Source of the DNA: Apodemus sylvaticus
Taxonomy: Eukaryota; Chordata; Mammalia; Rodentia; Muridae
Reading direction: 5' to 3'
DNA: 64,000 nucleotides
NCBI RefSeq assembly: GCF_947179515.1
Contig: NC_067495.1
Span: 141,275,095 to 141,339,094, forward strand
The notes beneath the pieces were generated by a model that was not told where the DNA came from, ran no database searches, and saw only the letters and a program-made list of their open reading frames with translations. Made by a program: the position numbers and the translations under genes. This document shows, one piece after another, positions 35,221-44,947 of the stretch. Every line of letters starts with the position of its first letter. Within the stretch, counting starts at the first letter, position 1.

Positions 35221-35627
35221 TGTAACCGTCCGGCGGGTCAGTTATTCCAGGGTACCGAAGGGGTGCTACCTGAGAGTCAAAGGGGGGGGGGAGAGAAGGA
35301 GGCCAAGCACCAAGAAAGACAAGTCAATCTGGGTTATGTCAAAGCTTCATTTAATGTTCTGGGGTACACAGGTTTTAAGGCTTTCAGGAGAGGCGTACCC
35401 CAAGGCAAGGACAAAGAGGGGCAGAGGTATTCCTGGCATTTACAGCAGGAGGTGAAGAGGTCATCTGATGAAGATACCCGGAGTCGGCGGTGTTGACACA
35501 GGCAGGACCATTCTGCAGTTATCTTGAAACAATGGCTAAACCAATGCCCATGGGAGAGGCTCTTGTTTGCTTTTCTCAGGGCCTTTGCCTTGTCAGCCAA
35601 AGTGAGGGTCTCTAATGGCTTCCCACA
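35221..35627 (-). repeat. ERV 3' LTR
   Basis: 407 bp with TG...CA ends (TGTGGGAAGCC at the start on the minus strand, GGTTACA at its end). Nearly collinear with 44948-45342. By eye I count roughly 18 substitutions plus indels between the LTRs, chiefly an extra G-rich ~13 bp here near 35275-35292. A polyadenylation signal ATTAAA lies on the minus strand at 35350-35355. Confidence 0.93.
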
Positions 35628-35645
35628 TTTCCCCCTTTTTCCTTA
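35628..35645 (-). promoter_or_regulatory. ERV polypurine tract
   Basis: On the minus strand a purine run (AAGGAAAAAGGGGGAAA) lies directly against the start of the 3' LTR (TGTGGGAAG). This is where plus-strand DNA synthesis is primed in retroviruses. Confidence 0.88.
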
Positions 35646-35899
35646 TATTAGAAGTGGAAAGGTTTTGGGGAAATACTGGGCAAGGGGGCCAGACCGAAAA
35701 TGTGTAGCCGTCTCATGTCTTAGGATCATCCTCTCTTTCCCTCTGCCTTACCCATCGTAGGGTTACCTTGTCATCCTCAAGGCCCCATGTCTTAGGTTGG
35801 TCAGGGCATGGAGAAAGTTGCCCGTCTTTAAGATGGCTACCTTGGGTCAGCTCCCCCTTCAGATAAGCCACCAATAGGTGGGAGCCAGGCAGAGCCTCA
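35646..35899 (-). other. Noncoding region between env and the 3' LTR
   Basis: About 250 bp with no conserved frame, between the env stop (35900-35902) and the polypurine tract. No accessory gene is recognised. Confidence 0.6.
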
Positions 35900-38095
35900 T
35901 CAAACGAGCTTATTGAAATCGAGCCTCTCCGTGGCAGGTATTGCAGTTGTTTCTGCTGAGCCGTCTTGTCTACCGGGTTCCACGGCTTCTGCTGCGTCCA
36001 AACGATGATACTGTACCGAGATATAATTTTTGGGTAGGGTGGAATCTATTTGTGATTTAACAAAGTGGGTTAATCATTGAAAAGCCCAGGGACCAAAGGA
36101 GATTAACAGCAATAAACCCATGAAGGGTCCTAGGATAGAAGGTAGTAGGGTGGAAAGCCACGGGGATGTGGAGAACCAATTTTTATACCAAGACTCCTGT
36201 CGTTCCCGTTCTCTATTGCATTTCTCTAAACTCTCTTTTACTCTCCTCAGGCTGTCATCTACCAGGCCTGTCTTGTCTACATAAACACAGCATTTCTTTC
36301 CTTAAGGCTGCACAGAGTCCTCCCTCCTTCAGGAAGTGTAAATCAAGACCTCTCCTGTTCTGTAACACTACTTCTGATAAGGAGGCAACAGAGTCTTTTA
36401 GATTAGCTAAACCATCTCTGAGTTCGGCCAGGTACTTATCAATGGCAGCACTAAGTAAATAGTATTGTTGTCGATTCTGTTGAGAGGTAACAAGAGAGGC
36501 AATACCTGTACCCGTTCCAGCTGCTCCTAGTCCAAGAATAACAGCAAGCGTGACTGCTGAAATAGGCTCTCTTTTTTCTCTATGGGGTACCCCAGTATTT
36601 CTCTCCTAAAAATTAAAAAGATCTCTTGGCTCATGAATGCTAAGTCTTGGAAATAACTGTACCAGCACGCAATAATCGCGACGCTGTATAAATTCAGATA
36701 TTATAATATAGGTAGTCAATCCTGAGGAACATGCCAAGTAAGGATAATTTGGGGCTAGCAAATACTCATCATGATTGTCAATAGTTATGGTATGGTTGCA
36801 TATTTCTAACAATTGTTGAGGGGGTAGCATGTGTTTTCCCAGGACGGAGCTTCCTATCCCGGATACCTCTGTGAGGATAAATCCTAAAAAATTTCCACTT
36901 AAACCCTCAGAATCATTGGTATATGTAAAATTTCCAAAAAGAGCAACACCCTCATAAAATGGAGGGGAGGCAGAAAAACATAGCCAGCACTCCTCATAAT
37001 AAGATAAACTAGCCTCTCGTTCCTTAACTAGTAAAGCAGAGGCAGATGCATTGAGGATGGAAAGGAGGACCTGAGCTGACGATCTGGGGCCCTGAGGGAT
37101 GGGAGGTTGAAACAGAGTGGTTAGGGGAAAGGCAGGAGGGGCCTGTGTGGTCGAAGATGTTGATGGACCCTTAGCTGGTAGAGCTCCATGGGGAAATGAA
37201 GGGGCCAAATTGTGTAATTGAAGATTAGGACCCAAGGAAGCTAGATACTAACAAAGAGATAAGGGATGCTCTTTGTTAGTATGATACTGAATTTGAGGTC
37301 AGAATCATAATCATCTTCATATAAAAAGAAGTCCCCAGTTAGGGGGTCGCTATGTAGTCCAGTCAGATTTCTTAGCATTTTAGTGAATGTTATGATTATG
37401 GGGTTGTACCAACCTTTTGATGGTTGATTTATGTCACAAGCTGAATCATCGGTGGAATAAGTGCCATTATTTTTTACAGTTATAAGATCCCAGGAGAAGG
37501 AGGGTTTCCAATAAGCCTCTCCTGTGGTTTCACAACCCCAGCTGGCACAAAAGAAGTCATTTTCAAATTGACATTTATAATTAAGTGAGCGATCCCGGTG
37601 ATTGCCAGGGCATACATAAAATCCTTCAGGGCGTCCATTTTGGGAATATAGTTGGTCCTTTAGTGCAGCTCTTCTGGCTTTGTTATTACATTTGCCCTCT
37701 CCATTAGAGGCCGCACCGGAAGTTTCTATAGCCGTTGTTTGGGGCCAAAAGACGTCTGGTGTTCCCCAGTAGGGGTCAGCGCCTAGGGCCAATTTGCATA
37801 TGTCCACAATTATTGGGTCCCATTTTGGAGAGGTCCCTACATTGGACCTGCAGAAGACTGTATCTCCAGCTTGATTATTAATGGTCCATGTGAAGTTGAA
37901 GACCCGATAGGGATTCAAATCGGGGCTCACCCTTCCGGGGGTCATAATTAATAGGAGAAGAAGTCCTGCGGTCCAGGAGTTGATTATTTCCTTCTTTAGA
38001 ATTGTAAATGCAGGCGGACCCTTTTCCCCAGATGATAACAGGGTCAGGCCCCTGCCATCTCTCGGATAGGGGGTCTTTCCAGAGGGCTTGTGCAT
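35900..38095 (-). pseudogene. env: ERV env (gammaretrovirus-type surface and transmembrane glycoprotein), broken
   Basis: Starts at 38095, overlapping the integrase end. A leader with a hydrophobic signal segment (WTAGLLLLLIM) precedes a surface domain with GFYVCPG, FFCASWGCETTG and YWKPSFSWD, typical of gammaretroviral-type surface proteins. This frame stops at 37241. A shifted frame (37235-36606) continues with a proline-rich stretch and the CWLC motif that in this family links surface and transmembrane subunits. After a TAG at about 36603 the same frame gives a furin-like REKR site, a hydrophobic fusion segment, and the LQNRRGLDLHFLKEGG region of the so-called immunosuppressive domain (36311-36366). 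Another frameshift lies in the Cys motif that follows it. A membrane anchor and a tail with VQYHRLD come next, the tail being cut off by a TGA. At least two frameshifts and two stops make it nonfunctional. Confidence 0.9.
37246..37281. repeat. Perfect 13-bp inverted repeat in env
   Basis: Arms TACTAACAAAGAG (37246-37258) and CTCTTTGTTAGTA (37269-37281) with a 10-nt loop. It sits exactly where the surface-protein frame shifts. Confidence 0.95.
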
Positions 38096-39720
38096 AGTCC
38101 ATGTTTGTTGTGGGATGCCATAGGCGATCAGCGGAGGAGCGCCCTTGCTTATCTAGAGTTAAGAAATTTAAAACAAACAGGGCATGGGATAGTAGGAGCT
38201 TAGCATTGCCTTTAAAAGAATAAAGGGTTTCTTGAGTGGTGAGCTTTAACAGGGTGTTTTTAACCATTTGATTGGCTCGCTCAACAATTCCTTGACCCTG
38301 GGGATTATAGGGGATGCCTGTAATGTGCTTTATCTGTATTTGTGAACAAAATTGCTTAAATTTTTGGCTGGTATAACCAGGTCCATTATCTGTCTTAAGT
38401 ATTTTGGGTTGGCCCATATCAGAGAAGGTAAATAACATGTGAAAAATAACATTTTTGTGGCCTCTCCTGTTTGGGCAGAGGCGCATAAAAATCCACTAAA
38501 AGTGTCAACGGTCACATGCACAAATTTAAGTTTTCCAAAAGAGGGAACATGAGTAACATCCATTTACCAAAGTTCTCTGGGGACAAGGCCCCTGGGATTA
38601 ACTCCTAGATGCGGCTCAAGAAGCAATGTTAGGCAGTTTTTGCAATTCTTTACAATTTGCCCAGCCTGTTCTCGGGTTATTTTATATTTAAGTCTTAAAG
38701 TTTGAGCATTTAGGTGATGAAGGGAATGAGTCATCTGAGCCTCTCGAAGTGAATCGGTAAGGGAGGCCAATGCTACTAAGTGGGTAGCTCTATCAGCCAA
38801 ATCGTTCCCCTTAGCAAGAGGGCCAGGTAGGTTTGTATGGGCCCTTATGTGTCCTTCAAAGAATGGGTTTGTTCTAGCCCTTACGTGTTGTTGTATTTCA
38901 AAAAACAACTAGAAGGCCGGTGACGAGGGCTGTATAATGGGGACAACTTCAAGAATTTGGAGGGCTCTGACTACATAATGGCTATCTGAATAAAGATTAA
39001 AACTTTCATTAATTGTTTTAAATACCTCAAGGGTGCCTTGCAATTCTACTAATTGAGCAGAGGCATAGGGCGTGTTAATATGAGAGGCCTGATTTCCAAT
39101 GACAAAGGAAGCCCTTCCATTTTTGGACCCGTCTATAAAGCCAGTTAGGGCATCTCTTATAGGTTTTAATCGCGTAAATTTTGGGAAGTCAAGGGGTGTT
39201 ATGAAGAAATTGTAATAGTTTATCTCCTGGTAGGTGGGTATCAAACTTCCCTTGATAGCTGGATAATAAAACAGTCCAGTTATCATCTCTCTGTTGTAGC
39301 CAGGCAAGCTGCCCTTGTGAATAGGGTGAGATGATTATCTCTGGATCACGGCCAAAATAGCGGATAGCTGTTTTGAGCCCTAGAAATATGGCTTGGCAGA
39401 CTAGGGAAGGGTAAGTAGGGAGTATCTTAGGGTGAGTGTCTGGTAGGTGAACCCACATAAGTGGCTGCCCATCCTGCCACAGAAGGCCAGTTGGTGTAAA
39501 TGTTGTTGTAAAAATAATTAAAAAAATTTTTTGGATGGGTCAAAATGTCCTATAAATTGTTGGGTAATAGCCCTCTCCACTAGCTGTAAAGAGCTCTTAG
39601 CCTCTGGGGTCAATATTCTAGGGGAAAGGGGATCAGCGTTGCCCTTTAGAATGTCAAAGAGAGGTTTAAGATCACCCCTGGTCAGCTTAAGATATGGTCT
39701 GAGCCAATTAATATCACCTC
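37878..39720 (-). pseudogene. pol: ERV pol 3' half: RT connection, RNase H and integrase, broken
   Basis: After a TGA at about 39720 the frame continues the RT thumb and connection (NWLRPYLKLT), then shifts into 39458-39189. RNase H follows in 39307-38909 with its first acidic residues in TGFIDGSKNG, AQLVELQG and YSDSHYV, and the last in GNDLADRAT in the next frame. The integrase N-terminal HHCC domain is visible (HSLHHLNAQ ... KNCKNC at about 38640-38720). A TAA replaces the codon just before MDVTHVPSFG (first catalytic Asp, 38563). The remaining two of the DDE triad are in KTDNGPGYTS and GQGIVERANQ (frame 38486-37878). The C-terminal WQGPDPVIIW segment overlaps the env start. Confidence 0.9.
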
Positions 39721-40985
39721 AAAGATTTTGAAAATCATTTAAGGTCTGCAATTGTGATTTTCTGATTGTTAACTTCTGGGAGCAGACAGTAGTGGGTCCT
39801 AGTTGAAATCCCAGAAACAAGAAGGGAAATTGTGTTTGAATCTTTTCGGGAGCTATAACAAAACCTCTCTGTTGTAAGGCAAGAACTAATTCTTGGGTTA
39901 TCTGTTGGGTTTCTGATAGATTAGCTGATGAAATTAATACGTCATCCATAAAGTGAATAACGTAGGCCTCTGGATGGCATATCCTTATTGGATCTATAGT
40001 CTGTGCCACATAACGCTGGCACAGGTAGGACTATTAGCCATCCCTTTTGGCAATACCTGCCAGTGAAAGCAGGGATTGGGACCTGCATGGTTAGTAATTG
40101 GGATAGAAAAGGCAAAATGAGCACAATCCTCAGGATGAAGGGGAATGGAGAAAAAGCAGTCTTTTATATCAATCACTATTTTATGAAAGCCCTTGGGGAT
40201 AGCTATTGGGGAGGGCAACCCAGGCTGTAGCACCCCCATGAGAAACATAGTTTTATTAACCTCTCGGAGCTCTTGTAGCAACCTCCAGTTACCATTTTTC
40301 TTTTTTATAACAAATATGGGAATGTTCCAAGGGGAGGTGGAGTGTTCAAGGTGCCCCAACGATAATTGTTCCTGCACCAACTTTAGGGCAGCCTGAACCT
40401 TTTGTTTAGGCATGGACCACTGATCGATCCAGACTGGGTCATTTGATTTCCAAGATATTTTATCAGCCTGGAGTGCAGGGGGATCAGCAGTCCTTATGAA
40501 AAAAAGGTCCGCAACCAAGCCTTTTCTACCTGTATTAGGGATGAGAACCAGGGGTTCCGTCATTCCTTGTTCATATTTACCCAATCCTTTCCCAGGGAGG
40601 AACCCCGTTTTTAACATTTGATTAGTAATAATTTCATTAGGACTGCACATCATCATCCCCATTTGGGATAGACTATCTCTCCCCCAAAGGTTAACAGGGA
40701 GTCCCGGTACCATGAATGGCCTAACTGTCCCCGCATTATCCTCTTTGTCTCTCCAAGTTAGAAGCCTTGAACTTTGTAATGTATTTTGTGACTGTCCTAT
40801 CCCATTTAAGTGTGTGGCCGTGGCCTCAAGAGGCCAAGCTGAAGGCCAGTGCCTGGAGGAAAGCACTGTTGCATCGGCCCCAGTATCCAATAGGCTCTGA
40901 AACTGTTTGCCATCTAGCCATAGCGTCATCATGGGCCTCTCATCAGATAGCTTCTGAATCCAGTAGATATCAGAAGAACCAGGGG
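39719..40985 (-). pseudogene. pol: ERV protease and reverse transcriptase, frameshifted
   Basis: One 312-codon open frame (40932-39994) carries the aspartic protease (LLDTGADATV, about 40870-40899), a glycine-rich G-patch (GFLPGKGLGKYEQG, about 40564-40605) and the RT fingers and palm (IFVIKKKNGNWRLLQELREVNK; the VIDIKDCFFSIPL motif holds the first catalytic Asp). A one-base shift near 40010 moves the palm into the next frame (40009-39719), where the catalytic box reads HFMDDVLIS. The protease and RT are in the same frame here, with no separate pro-pol shift. The family is betaretroviral on the basis of the dUTPase-protease fusion and G-patch. Confidence 0.92.
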
Positions 40986-41330
40986 AGGAAGAGCCATGCC
41001 CTTTTCTCTTGTGGGGGAAGTATGCAATGCGTTGTCCAGCCCTGAGTGTTAATGGACCCCTCGTGGTGGTGGCAAGAAACTTGATCTCTCCTGAATAGTC
41101 AGTATCTATTATAGAAGGGAGTATGATGAGACCTTGAAGGGAGCTTGAAGCTCGTCCAATGATCAGAAATACATTCCAGAAGGTGGGGGCCCAAACTTTC
41201 CTGATTCTATAATAACAGTCCCTTCCTCGGGGGTTATAACCCAGGTGGTGGATGAACAGAGGTCCAGTCCAGCGCTCCCTGCTGTAGCCCTAGATAGGGT
41301 GCCATCATTGGTGTCTGCTCTAGTATTTGG
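40986..41330 (-). pseudogene. ERV dUTPase domain, frameshifted
   Basis: dUTPase lowers dUTP and keeps uracil out of viral DNA. On the minus strand I read motif 1 as ATAGSAGLDLCS (about 41240-41280). After a single-base shift near 41175 come motif 2 (GRASSSLQGL), motif 3 (IIDTDYSGEIK) and motif 4 (AGQRIAYFP). A serine- and glycine-rich motif-5-like tail (KGHGSSSPGSS) runs straight into the protease. Fusion of dUTPase to the N-terminus of protease is characteristic of betaretroviruses. The frame before the shift connects to gag through the slippery site at 41381-41387. Confidence 0.87.
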
Positions 41331-41380
41331 GGTCGTGCTGTGGCCTGAAAGTAAGGGCCCCGATGTGGGGCCCTCGGCCC

Positions 41381-41387
41381 ATTTCCC
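41381..41387 (-). promoter_or_regulatory. Probable gag-pro -1 ribosomal frameshift site
   Basis: The minus strand reads G GGA AAT, with the gag codons falling as CCG GGA AAT, so it fits the X XXY YYZ rule in the correct phase. The -1 frame is open from here through the dUTPase motif 1. A G/C-rich segment that could form the required downstream structure follows (gggccgagggcccc). Confidence 0.72.
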
Positions 41388-42025
41388 GGGACCACAGTAA
41401 GGGTTTGCCCATGGACATCAGTCTTAGAACGACACTCATTAGCCCAGTGCCTGCCTCTCTTGCATCAGGGACAGACTCCCAGTGGGGCAGGTCTTACAGC
41501 CCCTTGGCAGGATCGGGTGCCTGCCCGGGAGAGCCACAGTCCCTTGCAAAATGACCGGGCTGTCCGCACCGAAAGCACGTCTTGCTCTTGGGGCGGCTGG
41601 AGTCTCCTATCTTTTGAAAGGCGGCTCCGATAGCCATGTTGATGGATTTGGATATCTGATGTGAGAAGGGATCAACATTACTACAGAGTTTAATCATTCC
41701 TGAGATATCAAGGTCTTGCATCATAGCGCTGCTCTGCACGCCGGTTGGCGTTTTCAAGGGCTAGCTGCCTAACTAGGAGCCCTTCACTCTCATTCGGACC
41801 TAAGATCCTTTCTGCCGCTTCTTGCAATCTTCCCACAAATTAAGCATAAGTCTCCTGGGCTCCCAGCATTATTTTAGTTAGACGGGTAGTGACTGTCCCT
41901 GAGGCGGGGACCGCTCTCCAAGCAGACAAGGTAGCTTGCGCTGTCTGTGCAAGGATGCCAGGCAAAAGCCCTCACTCTTTTTCCTCGGAGGTAAATGCAC
42001 CTCTTCCACATAGCTTATCTGCTGT

Positions 42026-42040
42026 CCAGGAGGCAGTTTT
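42026..42040. repeat. L1-G target-site duplication, left copy
   Basis: CCAGGAGGCAGTTTT, repeated exactly at 43432-43446. Confidence 0.93.
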
Positions 42041-43431
42041 TTTTTTTTTTTTATTCGATATAATTTATTTACATTTCAAATGATTTCCCTTTTCTAGCCC
42101 CCCACTCCCCGAAAGTCCCATAAGCCCCCTTTTCTCCCCCTGTCCTCCCACCCACCCCTTCCCACTTCCCCATTCTGGTTTTGCCCTATACTTCTTCACT
42201 GAGTCTTTCTAGAACAAGGGGCCACTCCTCCTTTCTTCTTGTACCTGATTTGATGTATGGATTATGTTTGGGGTATTCCAGTTTTCTAGGTTAATATCCA
42301 CTTATTAGTGAGTGCATACCATGAGTCACCTTTTGAGTCTGGGTTACCTCACTTAGTATGATGTTTTCTAGCTCCATCCATTTGCCTAAGAATTTCATGA
42401 ATTCATTGTTTCTAATGGCTGAATAGTACTCCATTGTGTAGATATACCACATTTTTTGCATCCACTCTTCTGTTGAGGGATACCTGGGTTCTTTCCAGCA
42501 TCTGGCAATTATAAATAGTGCTGCTATGAACATAGGAGAGCATGTATCCTTATTACATGGTGGGGAATACTCTGGGTATATGCCCAGGAGTGGTATAGCA
42601 GGATCTTCTGGAAGTGAGGTGCCCAGTTTTCTGAGGAACCTCCAGACTGATTTCCAGAGTGGTTGTACCAATTTGCAACCCCACCAGCAGTGGAGGAGTG
42701 TTCCTCTTTCTCCACACCCTCTCCAACACCTGCTATCTCCTGAATTTTTAATCTTAGCCATTCTGACTGGTGTAAGATGAAATCTCAGGGTTGTTTTGAT
42801 TTGCATTTCCCTAATGACTAATGAAGTTGAGCATTTTTTAAGATGCTTCTCCGCCATCTAAAGTTCTTCAGGTGAGAATTCTTTGTTTAACTCTGTACCT
42901 CATTTTTTAATAGGGTTGTTCGGTTTTCTGGAGTCTAACTTCTTGAGTTCTTTATACATATTGGATATTAGCCCTCTATCTGATATAGGATTGGTGAAGA
43001 TCTTTTCCCAATTTGTTGGTTGCCGATTTGTCCTTTTGATGGTGTCCTTTGCCTTACAGAAACTTTGTAATTTTATGAGGTCCCATTTGTCAATTCTTGC
43101 TCTTAGAGCATACGATATTGGTGTTCTGTTCAGAAACTTTCTCCCTGTACCAATGTCCTCAAGGGTCTTCCCCAGTTTCTTTTCTATTAGCTTCAGAGTG
43201 TCTGGCTTTATGTGGAGGTCCTTGATCCATTTGGATTTGAGCTTAGTACAAGGAAACAAGGATGGATCAATTTGCATTCTTCTGCATGCTGACCTCCAGT
43301 TGAACCAGCACCATTTGTTGAAAAGGCTATCTTTTTTCCATTGTATGTTTTCAGCCTCTTTGTCGAGGATCAATTGGCCATAGGTGTGTGGGTTCATTTC
43401 TGGATCTTCAATCCTGTTCCATTTATCCTCC
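42041..43431 (-). mobile_element. L1-G: 5'-truncated LINE-1 in the ERV gag gene
   Basis: Poly(T) at the left (antisense A-tail), then the short 3' UTR and the ORF2 C-terminal region on the minus strand. Open frames 42857-42291 (ending HSLISGY, stop near 42291) and 43397-42900 cover the last ~370 codons including the Cys-rich SRCWRGCGERGTLLHCWWGC segment. The element is truncated at the sequence just upstream of NPHTYGQLILD. A 15-bp target duplication flanks it. Its well-kept frames suggest it is a recent insertion, younger than the ERV. Confidence 0.94.
42291..43397 (-). pseudogene. L1-G ORF2 C-terminal fragment
   Basis: Frame 43397-42900 (NPHTYGQLILDKEAENIQWK ...) and frame 42857-42291 (MAEKHLKKCSTSLVIREMQ ...) are the C-terminal domain of L1 ORF2, separated by a TGA near 42897 and a short shifted segment. 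The Cys-rich motif C-x3-C...H-C-x3-C is intact. There is no endonuclease or RT, because the copy is 5'-truncated. Confidence 0.9.
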
Positions 43432-43446
43432 CCAGGAGGCAGTTTT
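43432..43446. repeat. L1-G target-site duplication, right copy
   Basis: CCAGGAGGCAGTTTT. The capsid coding sequence resumes immediately to the right. Confidence 0.93.
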
Positions 43447-44928
43447 ACTTAAGGGATTCTTTCTATTTCTGGCGGCAAGGTTTTCCGCTCTGTCAATGAA
43501 TTCTGATTTCCAAGTTAAATATTGTCCTCTGCTCAGGACGGAGTGTACCACTTTAATCCATTCACCAGATGTTAAATATCCGGAACCCACGAGCCCTTCT
43601 AGCATGGAAAGAGTAAAGGGTGCGTTCATGCCGTAGTTTTTTACAGCCGAATGCAATTCCTTAATATTCTTGAATTTGAGTTTTTTGTACATGGGGTGCG
43701 AGGTCCCATAGTCCCCTTAGTCAGATTCCTCTCCCTCAGAATCCTCAGCAACCTCATCATAGTCCTGCTCTTCCTCAATTTCTTGGTCCTCATCACTGTC
43801 TCTTCCTTGAGTAGTGTTGTCTGGCTCGGATTCATTTCTGGTTTGTCTGGTGAGGGCCCTGGTCATGACTGGGAAGGTCAGTTTAGACTGATGTTTCTTT
43901 AAAGGGCCGGATGGCTGCTTATTCAGGGGATTCTGTCCTTTTCTCATGGTTTCTTGCAGGTTCTGAATTTCTAGAGAAAGGTCTCCTAATTCTTGCTGCA
44001 AATGTAAGACCTGCTTGAGCCCAGTAATTTGCGGCTGGAGCGCAGTCTTTGTTTGGGTTATTTCATCAACCACCAAGGCCGGCAAAGACATAAGGGGAGC
44101 TGATGGCATCGGAGGTAGGTAAGGCGGGGGCCGAGTGAATCCAGGTCTTTGTGTGAAAAATACTCGAGGTTCTCAGGGTCCGTCACTGTACCTCTCCTCT
44201 ACGTACCTGGCAGCCTCCTCCTCTAACTCAACTTCAGAGGTTGGGTCTAATTTCAGGTCTGAGGAACGGTGTGGGCTGCGCTTGCTTTTAGTTTCATTTT
44301 GGCCTTTTGAAAACTCCTTAAGAGAAGGGTATATACTTCTAGGAATTTTGGGATCCTCTACTGAGTTCATAATCTTTGGAGGAGGGTCCTCTGTGTCCTC
44401 AGGCATCTCTACAATCACAGAGGGACATGGAGAGCTGCCTTCGCTTTTATGTGATGGCAGTCTTGAGGCTTGCAGGAAGTCGCCAGCAACAGGTAACAGA
44501 CGGGCTCTTTCTTCTCCATTTTCAGCATCTAATATTATGTCCTGTATAAGGCCACAGTAACTAAGGAATGCATCAGACAGTGGTTCCCCTGTTTTCAAAA
44601 GCTTATTAATCTCTTTACCAACCCTATTCCACATTAGCAGGTGAATGTCAGGTCCACTTAAAATCAACCAAGGGCATTTTTATCAAGAAAACAAAAGAAC
44701 TTAATTAAATTTTTCTTCGTAACTCTTATTCTTCTCTCCCTGAGTGTTTGCTTGATTTCTCCTATAAAACAAGCTTCTTTGGATACTTGCTTCCCCATGA
44801 CAATCGGACAACAATGTTTGGCCACTCACCTGCCCTTCCAGCAATGCACGAGCAATGCGGTCTGTGGGGTCCTTGATTCCTTTTCCCAGGGTTTCTCCTC
44901 CGTCGTCCGGTAGTTGACCATACTTCGG

Positions 44929-44946
44929 GTCCCTGTTCAGGCATTA
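44929..44946 (-). promoter_or_regulatory. ERV primer binding site, lysine-tRNA type (decayed)
   Basis: One base from the end of the 5' LTR, the minus strand reads TAATGCCTGAACAGGGAC. It matches the 18-nt site complementary to tRNA-Lys3 at 14 of 18 positions. All four differences are C-to-T or G-to-A changes. Confidence 0.75.
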
Positions 44947-44947
44947 C

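Larger units (their letters stand above)
41400..44798 (-). pseudogene. gag: ERV gag (matrix, PPPY region, capsid, nucleocapsid), broken and split by L1-G
   Basis: The start at 44798 reads MGKQVSKEA; glycine 2 fits N-myristoylation of a matrix protein. The matrix continues with a frameshift near 44683 (frame 44667-44173), then a TGA. The next frame carries the late-domain motif PPPY (44119-44130) and an acidic linker (EDQEIEEEQDYDE), stops at a TAA at about 43716 and continues in the same frame into the capsid N-terminal domain (KELHSAVKNYG, TLSMLEGLV, QYLTWKSEF). L1-G then interrupts (42041-43431). Beyond it the capsid resumes with a major-homology-region-like QETYA*FVGRLQEAAERILG containing a stop. 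The nucleocapsid has the CCHC finger CFRCGQPGHFARDC (41537-41578). A second finger (41432-41473) is hit by a TGA. Confidence 0.9.

Noticed and set aside
35071..35760. Several 78-141-codon frames across the 3' LTR on both strands
   Set aside because: They are chance frames in the LTR; the same sequence at 45000-45340 gives different lengths, and none has a domain.
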